A stretch of DNA of 7,334 nt, taken from positions 1-7,334 of the forward strand of contig JABMQX010000228.1 of NCBI GenBank assembly GCA_013203085.1. Direction: 5' to 3'. This DNA comes from a bacterium (GTDB taxonomy: Bacteria; Auribacterota; JABMQX01). Position 1 is the first letter of the stretch, and each line of letters opens with the position of its first letter. This document shows, piece after piece, positions 1-6,187 of the stretch. Under the pieces are notes generated by a model. That model ran no database searches. It had not been told where the DNA came from and saw only the letters and a list, made by a program, of their open reading frames with translations. Position numbers and translations under genes: made by a program.

Positions 1-770
1 ACCCGAAACCCATCCATGGTCGCTTCCAGGGCCCGAATGGCGTCCGTCTCAACGACGATGACGTTGGACCCCATTCCCCTTGCTCGACAGGCTAACCCCC
101 GGCCGCACCAGCCGTAGCCCGCCACCACAAATACCGTCCCTGCGAGGAGAACATCTGTCGCCCGAAGGATCCCCTCAATCGTTGACTGTCCTGTCCCATA
201 GCGATTGTCGAAAAGATATTTCGTTTTCGCGTCGTTGACCGCTATCACGGGGAATTTCAGTTTCCCTTCCCTGTCCATGGCGCGGAGGCGATTGACTCCA
301 GTGGTGGTCTCCTCCATGCTGGCGATTATCTTCGAGGCGACCTCAGGGTGTTTGGAATTGATGATGTGGACGAGGTCCGCTCCATCGTCCAGAGTGATCC
401 GCGGAGCGTGCGCGACAGCCGCCTCGATATGCCTGTAATATGTCGCTCTGCTTTCTCCCTTGATGGCGTACGTCGAGATTCGCCAATCTTTCACGAGAGA
501 GGCTGTCACATCGTCCTGGGTCGAAAGTGGGTTCGATGCGCACAGGGCAACCTCCGCCCCGCCAGCCTTGAGGGTCCTTGCCAGGTTTGCTGTCTCCGCG
601 GTGATGTGCAAACACGCGGAAATCCTCAAGCCCTTGAGGGGCTTCTTCTCCTGAAATCGTTGCCTGACTATTCTCAGGACAGGCATATCACGGTCCGCCC
701 ATTCGATTCTCCGCTTCCCCTCATTTGACAGACTCAGGTCCTTCACGTCGAACGAAATCGCCTTGCTCAT
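1..770 (-). CDS. ahcY: S-adenosylhomocysteinase, N-terminal 256 residues (cut by left window edge)
   Basis: This cytoplasmic NAD-dependent enzyme hydrolyses S-adenosylhomocysteine to adenosine and homocysteine, removing the inhibitory product of SAM-dependent methylation. The reading frame is open from ATG 770 to the window edge. Visible family landmarks are ACLHIT near residue 52 (substrate-binding His), CASNPLSTQDD at 77-87, MEETTTGVNRL at 152-162, NDAKTKYLFDNRYGTGQS at 179-196 (substrate and NAD contacts), and the Rossmann loop AGYGWCGRG at 217-225. The FDNRYGTGQS form is typical of the archaeal, cyanobacterial and thermophile branch rather than the FDNLYGCRES form. The start is supported by AAGGAA about 7 bases upstream and by the usual short N-terminus. 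It follows metK by 38 bases, so the two are very probably co-transcribed and act consecutively in the activated methyl cycle. About 40% of the protein, including the C-terminal NAD-binding tail, lies outside the window. Confidence 0.97.
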   Translation of the reverse strand, partial: MSKAISFDVKDLSLSNEGKRRIEWADRDMPVLRIVRQRFQEKKPLKGLRISACLHITAETANLARTLKAGGAEVALCASNPLSTQDDVTASLVKDWRISTYAIKGESRATYYRHIEAAVAHAPRITLDDGADLVHIINSKHPEVASKIIASMEETTTGVNRLRAMDREGKLKFPVIAVNDAKTKYLFDNRYGTGQSTIEGILRATDVLLAGTVFVVAGYGWCGRGLACRARGMGSNVIVVETDAIRALEATMDGFR

Positions 771-808
771 AGATGATTTCCTTTTCTTTTTCTTGTTAAG
801 TCCACCCC

Positions 809-2002
809 TTATTTCCGCTTGACTGCCTTCCCGCGGGAAAGCCCGGCCTCCTTCCTGAGCAACTCCGCTTTATCGGTTTTCTCCCACGTAAAGTTCTCAC
901 CATCCCTTCCGAAATGTCCGTAGCAGGCTGTTTCCTTGTAGATGGGCCTTCGCAGGTGAAGGTGCCGAATTATCCCCTTTGGCGTCAGATCGAAGTGCCT
1001 CCCGATCAGCTCCACCACTTGCGATTCCGGTATCTTGCCTGTTCCGAAAGTGTTGACGCTTATCGCCAGCGGCTTTGCCACGCCTATGGCATAACATAGC
1101 TGAACCTCACATTCATCGGCTATTCCGGCAGCGACGATGTTCTTGGCAGCGTAACGGGCTGCGTACGTGGCGCTGCGGTCCACCTTCGTGGGGTCTTTCC
1201 CTGAGAAGCATCCCCCGCCGTGATGGCACCTGCCCCCATACGTGTCCACGATGATTTTTCTGCCCGTCAGCCCGGAATCACCTCGAGGCCCTCCGACGAC
1301 AAAGCGTCCCGTCGGGTTGACGTGATAGACTGTCTCTGAATCAAGCATCCTTTTCGGAATGACCGCCTTGATAACCTTCTGAATGAGGTCGTTCTGAAGG
1401 CGGGAATGTGAAACGTCCGCCGTGTGCTGGGCGGAAAGTACAACGTTATTGACTCGGACGGGCTTCGTTCCTTCGTACTCGATGGTAACCTGACACTTGC
1501 CGTCCGGTCGCAGGTAGGGGAGGACTTTCTTTCGTCTCACTACTGCCAGTTTTCGCATGAGCTTATGAGCGAGCATAATCGGCAGGGGCATCAACTCCCG
1601 CGTTTCCCGACAGGCATAGCCAAACATAATGCCCTGGTCTCCGGCGCCCATTTCCTTGTGAAGTCCCTTCCCTTCCAGAACGCCCTGGGCAATGTCGGGG
1701 GACTGTTGCCCGATACAATTGATCACCGGACACGTCTCATAGTCAAAACCGAGGGACGGGTCATCATACCCTATCTCCTTGACCGTCTTGCGGACCACTT
1801 CCTCTAAGTCCACGTATGTTCTGGTGGTAACTTCTCCGGCGATAATAACCATGCCCGTCGTCACAAGCGTTTCGCAAGCCACCCTTGCGGTGGGGTCTTT
1901 TTCAAGCACGGCGTCGAGAACCGCGTCCGAAATCTGATCTGCCACTTTGTCCGGATGTCCCACTGCCACTGACTCAGAAGTCAACAAATATCTTCCATCC
2001 AT
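809..2002 (-). CDS. metK: S-adenosylmethionine synthetase (methionine adenosyltransferase)
   Basis: This enzyme makes S-adenosylmethionine from methionine and ATP, releasing phosphate and pyrophosphate, in the cytoplasm as an oligomer. The 397-residue length is normal for the bacterial family and all three MetK domains are present. Landmarks are GHPDK at 15-19 (catalytic His and metal/ATP contacts), the first signature GAGDQGIMFGY at 119-129, GGPRGDSGLTGRKIIVDTYGG at 237-257 (quoted in two parts: GGPRGDSG, then LTGRKIIVDTYGG), and the second signature GGGCFSGKD at 262-270, where the commonest form is GGGAFSGKD. The ATG is preceded by a strong Shine-Dalgarno sequence GGGAGGAGAG (plus 2011-2020), 8 bases away. 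It lies 38 bases ahead of ahcY, giving the supply and recycling arms of the methyl cycle. A 121-base gap separates it from the upstream nucleotidyltransferase gene, so it might also have its own transcription start, but I see no convincing promoter there. Confidence 0.98.
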   Translation of the reverse strand: MDGRYLLTSESVAVGHPDKVADQISDAVLDAVLEKDPTARVACETLVTTGMVIIAGEVTTRTYVDLEEVVRKTVKEIGYDDPSLGFDYETCPVINCIGQQSPDIAQGVLEGKGLHKEMGAGDQGIMFGYACRETRELMPLPIMLAHKLMRKLAVVRRKKVLPYLRPDGKCQVTIEYEGTKPVRVNNVVLSAQHTADVSHSRLQNDLIQKVIKAVIPKRMLDSETVYHVNPTGRFVVGGPRGDSGLTGRKIIVDTYGGRCHHGGGCFSGKDPTKVDRSATYAARYAAKNIVAAGIADECEVQLCYAIGVAKPLAISVNTFGTGKIPESQVVELIGRHFDLTPKGIIRHLHLRRPIYKETACYGHFGRDGENFTWEKTDKAELLRKEAGLSRGKAVKRK

Positions 2003-2123
2003 TCTCTCGTCTCTCCTCCCAAAGCACTATCAACCTTGATCAAAAACAAACTTTTTTTCTTATCACGACTTAATCGCTGTGCTCCGCGCCTCTGGGGCGC
2101 GAGTTAGGCAATTTCCCCTCCAC
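2003..2123 (-). other. 121-base gap before metK: small GC hairpin, A-rich tract, strong RBS
   Basis: In the direction of transcription the gap holds an inverted repeat CGCGCC-CCAGA-GGCGCG (plus 2085-2101), then an A-rich stretch (around plus 2051-2066), then the metK Shine-Dalgarno sequence. The hairpin is not followed by a T run on the minus strand. On the plus strand the T run lies on the wrong side of it. It therefore does not look like an intrinsic terminator in either direction. I could not find a convincing -35/-10 pair or the core of a known SAM or SAH riboswitch. It could be an mRNA processing or stability element, or nothing. Confidence 0.35.
2011..2020 (-). promoter_or_regulatory. 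Strong Shine-Dalgarno sequence of metK
   Basis: The minus strand reads GGGAGGAGAG, 8 bases before ATG 2002. It is the strongest ribosome binding site among the leftward genes and fixes the metK start. It suggests that metK is translated efficiently and independently of the upstream gene. Confidence 0.8.
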
Positions 2124-2876
2124 TCACTCTTCGGACTGCCCCCGGGGGCCGCTGAACAGCCTGTCCGCCTCCCGATACGTCTTTTCGTCGCCGATATCGT
2201 ACCACGACCCTTTCAGGACTTTGCCATGAACGGGAATTTGCTTGTATAGCCACTGTATGTAATGCCCGGGGGCGTCCCGATTTCCCCCTCCTTCGAGGTA
2301 CTGTTTCACAAGAGGGAGAGAGGTCCCCTCAAAAAGGTAAAGACAGATAGCCACCAGGTTCGATCTTGCCCTTTGTGGCTTTTCCTCGAAGAAGACGATT
2401 CGCCCCGGTGGGTCCAGCTCCACTGTGCTGAATTTCTTGACAAGCTGCGGATCGTCGCAGACGTGAAGGCCCGCCGATGTGCCTTTCTCCGCGAAGAAGG
2501 ACGCGAACTCCTGCAAGCCGAAATCAAAGAGGTTATCGCCCCCCACCACCAGAAGGTCGTCATCAATTCCTTCCTTCTCGATGACGAAACTGATGTCCGC
2601 CACCGCCCCGAGCCTGTTCTCGTCCCGAGTGCTGCCGTCGTTGACGATGACAACAGGTTTGGATACGGGTGAACGCTCCGCCCACACACGGAAATCCTCG
2701 AAGAACATGTCGTTCACCACCACATATATACGGTCAATTTCCTCGATCTCATCAATCTTTTCGATTACATAGTCAATCATTGGCCGCCCACCTATCGCAA
2801 GAAGCGGCTTCGCCTTATTCAGCGTGAGAGGACGCAAGCGGACAGCATATCCCGCAGCCAGAACTAAGGCTTTCAT
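2124..2876 (-). CDS. Sugar-phosphate nucleotidyltransferase (NDP-sugar pyrophosphorylase family)
   Basis: This is a GT-A-fold nucleotidyltransferase that joins a sugar 1-phosphate to an NTP, giving an NDP-sugar and pyrophosphate. The sugar and base cannot be told from sequence. From ATG 2876 the protein has 250 residues. It shows the N-terminal signature LAAGYAVRLRPLT at 6-18 (usual form GYATRL or GxGTRL, so Val replaces Thr), the lysine-containing KAKPLL at 21-26, NRLGAVADI at 87-95, the Mg-binding VGGDN at 111-115, FEEKP at 163-167, and WYDIGDEKTY at 225-234. It ends just after the catalytic domain, with no left-handed beta-helix acyltransferase part as in GlmU. It begins 42 bases after ptsI. 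The ATG places the signature where the family has it. An in-frame TTG at 2903 would add nine residues, and neither start has a clear Shine-Dalgarno sequence. Glucose-1-phosphate thymidylyltransferase-like or mannose-1-phosphate guanylyltransferase-like activity are both possible. Confidence 0.9.
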   Translation of the reverse strand: MKALVLAAGYAVRLRPLTLNKAKPLLAIGGRPMIDYVIEKIDEIEEIDRIYVVVNDMFFEDFRVWAERSPVSKPVVIVNDGSTRDENRLGAVADISFVIEKEGIDDDLLVVGGDNLFDFGLQEFASFFAEKGTSAGLHVCDDPQLVKKFSTVELDPPGRIVFFEEKPQRARSNLVAICLYLFEGTSLPLVKQYLEGGGNRDAPGHYIQWLYKQIPVHGKVLKGSWYDIGDEKTYREADRLFSGPRGQSEE

Positions 2877-2918
2877 ATCTTTTTCAGCAAGGCCCCCACC
2901 CAAGTTAGCATATCCATT

Positions 2919-4682
2919 TCACACGACATCGAGCTCCGGTACAACTGTTCTCACAACCTCGCGCGCCCGCGATTCTATCTCGGCGGGTGAAGTGTACGTC
3001 ATCACTTCTTCGATAAACTCCTTGGCGTCAGCGTACGAAAGGCCCCTGATGACGTTTTTAATTCCGGGAACAACCGCAGGACTGGCGCTGATCTCATCCA
3101 AACCCATCCCTAAGAGGATCAGGCACATCGCGGGGTCAGCAGCCATCTCACCACAAATACCCACCCAGATGTTGTTCCTGTGTCCCTCCTCCACAGTCCT
3201 TTTCACGAGGCGCAGGATCGCCGGATGACACGGCTGATACAGATGGGCGATCTTATCGTTCACTCTATCCACCGCGAGGGTGTACTGAATAAGGTCGTTC
3301 GTCCCGATGCTGAAGAAATCCACTTCTTTCGCCAAAATATCCACGGTCAACGCCGCGGAAGGCACTTCAATCATCACGCCGATTTCGAAATCCTCCGCGT
3401 GGGGGATACCTTCTCTGCCGAGTTCTTCTTTCACTTCGGCGACAATAGTGTTGGCCTTGATGACCTCCTTGACGCAGGAGATCATCGGGTACATCAACTT
3501 GAGATTACCGAAAACACCCGCGCGGAGAATGGCTCTGAGCTGAACCTCGAAAATGTCCCTCCGCTCTAAGCAAAACCGGATCGCCCGCCAGCCGAGAGAT
3601 GGGTTGAACTCGAAGGGGATATTCAGGTTGGTGATGAACTTGTCCCCACCGAGGTCCATGGTCCGGATGATTACGGGATGGGGATTGACTCCCTCCAGCA
3701 CCGTCTTGTACGCCTCGAACTGCTCCTCCTCGGAAGGAAGGTCTGAACGATTCATGTAGATGAACTCGGTCCTGTAGAGTCCTACCCCCTCGGAGCCGCT
3801 CTCGATGACGGAGGGAACCTCCGCCGGCAATTCGATGTTCGCCGAAAGGGTGATCCGGCGCCCATCCTGCGTCTCCGCCGGGAGGTCCCGAAAGCGCGAG
3901 AGCTGATCTCTATAGGCTTCTATCCTCCGGAGTTCCGCTCTGCCACGTTCCAGGGCCCCCTTCGTAGGATTGATCGTGACGGTTCCCCGGCGACCGTCAA
4001 TCACCAGCACGTCTCCCCCTTGAACCATCATCGTGATCTGGTGCAGCCCTACTACCGCTGGAATCCCCAGAGCCTTCGCCATGATGGCCGTATGGGAACT
4101 CTGACTTCCGGCATCTGTCGCGAATCCCAGCACTTTCCCCCTCTCCATCCTCGCCGTATCGGACGGAGAGATGTCTCTGGCAATGATTATCGAGGGAGAA
4201 GGCACCTTGCACACATCGCTTCGCTCAATCCCTCCGAGATTCTCCAGCACGCGATTCATGACGTCCGTAATGTCCGCTCGCCTTTCTGCAAGGTACTCAT
4301 TCCCGGAGCCGTACAGCAGGTGCAGGTAGCGGTGCACCGTCTGATAGAACGCCGCGTCCACGTTCTTCTTCTCCGTCGCGACGACTTCGCGGACGTCCTG
4401 GATCACTTGCTCATCGTCCAGTATCATAAGCTGTGCGTCGAAGATCCCCGCGTGGTCCACCCCCAGCCGGCTCAAAGTTCTCTCCCGCAGAACCTGTATC
4501 TGCTCCTTCGTCTTCGCCAGGGCATCCAAAAAACGGCGTAACTCTTCCGCGACCTCGCTGTCGGTGATCTTTCTTTCAACCGGGTGATACTCCTCCGATT
4601 GAGGCAAAATGAACACAGGCCCCATGGCTATGCCCGGGGAAACTCCAATCCCCTGGAAGACTTTTTCCTGTAGCTTACTCAT
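2919..4682 (-). CDS. ptsI: Phosphoenolpyruvate-protein phosphotransferase, PTS enzyme I
   Basis: Enzyme I takes phosphate from phosphoenolpyruvate onto a histidine and passes it to HPr, the first step of the phosphotransferase system, in the cytoplasm. At 587 residues it is of normal length. In order it has the N-terminal HPr-binding helical domain, the phosphohistidine domain with GSQSSHTAIMAKALGIP at 192-208 (His197 is the expected active site; the usual motif is GGRTSHTAI, so the first part is altered but the SHTAI core is intact), and the C-terminal PEP-binding barrel. The barrel shows GVGLYRTEF at 299-307, IIRTMDLGGDK at 338-348, FFSIGTNDLIQYTLAVDR at 456-473, and the catalytic Cys510 in GICGEMA. 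It lacks NtrC-type GAF or IIA fusions, so it is the sugar-type EI rather than PtsP. Its ATG overlaps the end of ptsH by 8 bases (ATGAGTAA), which implies translational coupling. No EII genes are visible nearby. Confidence 0.97.
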   Translation of the reverse strand: MSKLQEKVFQGIGVSPGIAMGPVFILPQSEEYHPVERKITDSEVAEELRRFLDALAKTKEQIQVLRERTLSRLGVDHAGIFDAQLMILDDEQVIQDVREVVATEKKNVDAAFYQTVHRYLHLLYGSGNEYLAERRADITDVMNRVLENLGGIERSDVCKVPSPSIIIARDISPSDTARMERGKVLGFATDAGSQSSHTAIMAKALGIPAVVGLHQITMMVQGGDVLVIDGRRGTVTINPTKGALERGRAELRRIEAYRDQLSRFRDLPAETQDGRRITLSANIELPAEVPSVIESGSEGVGLYRTEFIYMNRSDLPSEEEQFEAYKTVLEGVNPHPVIIRTMDLGGDKFITNLNIPFEFNPSLGWRAIRFCLERRDIFEVQLRAILRAGVFGNLKLMYPMISCVKEVIKANTIVAEVKEELGREGIPHAEDFEIGVMIEVPSAALTVDILAKEVDFFSIGTNDLIQYTLAVDRVNDKIAHLYQPCHPAILRLVKRTVEEGHRNNIWVGICGEMAADPAMCLILLGMGLDEISASPAVVPGIKNVIRGLSYADAKEFIEEVMTYTSPAEIESRAREVVRTVVPELDVV

Positions 4683-4971
4683 CTTCGCCGAATTTGTTCT
4701 CTATCAATTTGCCGATGGCCTCGATGGCTTCTCGGGCGTCCGGGCCGATGGCGGTAACTTTCAGCAATGCTCCTTCCGCCGCCGCCAGCGTAATGATTCC
4801 CATGATGCTTTTACCGTTCACTTCCTCGGAGTTCTTCTTGATGAAGATATCCGACTCGAACTTGTTCGTCAGGTTCGCCAGCATCCGCGCAGGACGAAGA
4901 TGCAGGCCGAGGGAGTTCACGATGCGAAAACTCATCTCGACTTTGCTGTTGTTGCTGTTTTCCCTGCTCAT
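4675..4971 (-). CDS. ptsH: Phosphocarrier protein HPr
   Basis: HPr is the small cytoplasmic phosphocarrier between enzyme I and EIIA proteins, and a regulator when phosphorylated on serine. It has 98 residues, slightly longer than the usual 85-90. The active-site histidine is His24 in LGLHLRPA (20s region); most HPr proteins have GLHARPA or GLHTRPA, so Leu follows the histidine here. The regulatory site is Ser55 in NGKSIMGI at 53-60, the equivalent of Ser46 in Firmicutes and the target of HPr kinase. With hprK directly upstream, this serine is expected to be used. The gene follows hprK by 74 bases and overlaps ptsI by 8. The start at ATG 4971 lacks a clear Shine-Dalgarno sequence. The alternative ATG 4935 would leave only 11 residues before the histidine and clip the first beta strand, so I prefer 4971, which leaves a polar Ser/Asn-rich N-terminal tail. 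Confidence 0.95.
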   Translation of the reverse strand: MSRENSNNSKVEMSFRIVNSLGLHLRPARMLANLTNKFESDIFIKKNSEEVNGKSIMGIITLAAAEGALLKVTAIGPDAREAIEAIGKLIENKFGEDE

Positions 4972-5045
4972 ATCGAAACAAGCGAACCGCCTTTGTCTCC
5001 AATCTTTCGCTATGGATGACCGTCAATCCTTTGTGAGAACCGTCC

Positions 5046-5978
5046 CTACCGCGCCCTCATGCTCCTAATTAGCTGTTCATCTAACGCACGGGCAGGGTTG
5101 AACCCCATGGATTTCAACCTGTGGTTCAGAGCCGCCGTCTCCACCATCAAGACGAGGTCTCTTCCCGTACGGACCGGTATCGTCAGATGCGGTACCGGTT
5201 TGTCGAGAATTCTTATGGTATCTTCCTCTATTCCCAGCCGTTCATATTCCTTGCGCGGGTCCCACCTCTCCAGTGTGATAGCCAGGTCAATCTGGCTCTC
5301 TTCCCGAAAACAGACTGCTCCGAAGAGCTTTTGGACATTGATGATGCCGAGACCCCGTATCTCCATGTGATGCCTCGTCAACTCGCTCCCGCTCCCGATG
5401 AGATACTTCCTCTCCCTTAGCTTTATCCGCACGACATCGTCAGTGATTAAGCGGTGCCCTCTCGCCAGCAGCCCCAGGGCGGTCTCACTTTTCCCAACGC
5501 CGCTTTTCCCTTCCAGAAAAACTCCTTCTCCAAACACCTCCACCAGATTACCTTTCAGCGATATGCTCGGAGCAAACTCGTTGTCGAGGAACACCGTAAT
5601 GCGATCAATTAGATCCACCGTCACAAGCGGCGTCCTGAACAACGGCACCTTCAGCCGGTCAGCTTCCTCCAGAAGCTGTTTTAAAGCGCAGTAGCGCCTC
5701 GCAACGATCATGCACGGGACTTTCCTACTCAAGATTTGGGCGATGCGTGCTCTGCTCACATCGGGCTCCAGGCTCCACAGATAAGTGATCTCCACCTTCC
5801 CAAGAATCTGCACGCGACGCCATGCGAAGTAATCAACATAGCCTGCTAACGCAAGCCCCGGACGGTTTATCTCCGGCCACCTTATTCTCCGATTGAAACC
5901 GTCTTTCCCGGCGACGAGCGTCAACTGCAGCTCGTCCTTCATCTTCTCGTAGAACTCAGATATTGATATTCCCTTCAT
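5046..5978 (-). CDS. hprK: HPr kinase/phosphorylase
   Basis: This is a bifunctional cytoplasmic enzyme that phosphorylates HPr on its regulatory serine with ATP (or pyrophosphate) and removes that phosphate by phosphorolysis, so that HPr reports metabolic state. From ATG 5978 it is 310 residues, the normal full length, with the N-terminal domain followed by the P-loop kinase domain. The catalytic part shows GKSGVGKS at 157-164 (Walker A), GHRLITDDVV at 174-183 with the paired aspartates 180-181, and the family signature MEIRGLGIINV at 205-215. The C-terminal part has PVRTGRDLVLMVETAALNHR at 268-287, which forms the conserved end. The segment before the P-loop reads SLKGNLVEVFG, where Firmicute enzymes have His-Gly. 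The start is chosen because GGGGGGA lies 9 bases upstream and the protein then begins at the family N-terminus. A longer in-frame TTG start at 6029 is unlikely. The gene is first in the leftward series and its substrate ptsH follows. Confidence 0.96.
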   Translation of the reverse strand: MKGISISEFYEKMKDELQLTLVAGKDGFNRRIRWPEINRPGLALAGYVDYFAWRRVQILGKVEITYLWSLEPDVSRARIAQILSRKVPCMIVARRYCALKQLLEEADRLKVPLFRTPLVTVDLIDRITVFLDNEFAPSISLKGNLVEVFGEGVFLEGKSGVGKSETALGLLARGHRLITDDVVRIKLRERKYLIGSGSELTRHHMEIRGLGIINVQKLFGAVCFREESQIDLAITLERWDPRKEYERLGIEEDTIRILDKPVPHLTIPVRTGRDLVLMVETAALNHRLKSMGFNPARALDEQLIRSMRAR

Positions 5979-5987
5979 TTTCCAATG

Positions 5988-5994
5988 TCCCCCC
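5988..5994 (-). promoter_or_regulatory. Ribosome binding site that fixes the hprK start
   Basis: The minus strand reads GGGGGGA, 9 bases before ATG 5978. It supports the 310-residue HprK start over the longer TTG-initiated frame beginning at 6029. Confidence 0.6.
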
Positions 5995-6084
5995 AGATTT
6001 GATGGCAGCGGGTTCAGCCGAACACTCAAACATCTCTCACTCGCCGCGGATGTTCCCCGGCGGGGCTTGGAGCTGGAGAATCAG

Positions 6085-6113
6085 AATATAGAACATCTTG
6101 AGTGCACTAACAA
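6085..6113 (-). promoter_or_regulatory. Sigma70-type promoter of the hprK-ptsH-ptsI series
   Basis: On the minus strand TTGTTA (6113-6108) and TATATT (6090-6085) are separated by exactly 17 bases, matching the -35 consensus at 4 of 6 and the -10 consensus at 5 of 6. Transcription would start near 6078 and give a leader of about 100 bases before ATG 5978. The leader has a short CCCC-GCC-GGGG inverted repeat (plus 6055-6065). The position directly in front of the first gene of the leftward series makes this the best candidate operon promoter. Confidence 0.65.
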
Positions 6114-6158
6114 ATGGAACCGGGAGACGCGAAGAATCCTCAGCGGACCTGCCGCGGC

Positions 6159-6187
6159 TTGACCGCGCAGCCGTCGCCCACTACAAT
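6159..6187 (+). promoter_or_regulatory. Sigma70-type promoter facing right (divergent)
   Basis: On the plus strand TTGACC (6159-6164) and TACAAT (6182-6187) are separated by exactly 17 bases; each hexamer matches the consensus at 5 of 6 positions. The expected start is near 6194. It is the likely promoter for the phosphatase-family gene downstream. The -35 box sits inside a perfect inverted repeat CGCGG-CTTGA-CCGCG (6153-6167), which could be an operator. The two divergent -35 boxes are about 45 bases apart, so one regulator could affect both directions. Confidence 0.6.

Noticed and set aside
2085..2101. GC hairpin considered as an intrinsic terminator
   Set aside because: No T run follows the stem on the minus strand, and on the plus strand the T run precedes it.
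2003..2123. SAM or SAH riboswitch upstream of metK
   Set aside because: The gap is short and I could not identify any known SAM or SAH aptamer core by eye; a covariance search would decide.
4020..4541. 173-codon plus-strand open frame
   Set aside because: It is antisense to ptsI, which has complete family motifs throughout; the translation is low-complexity basic and unrecognised.
5090..5115. GGTTCAA-like sequence resembling a tRNA T-arm on the minus strand
   Set aside because: It lies inside the conserved C-terminal coding part of hprK and no acceptor or anticodon arms are present.
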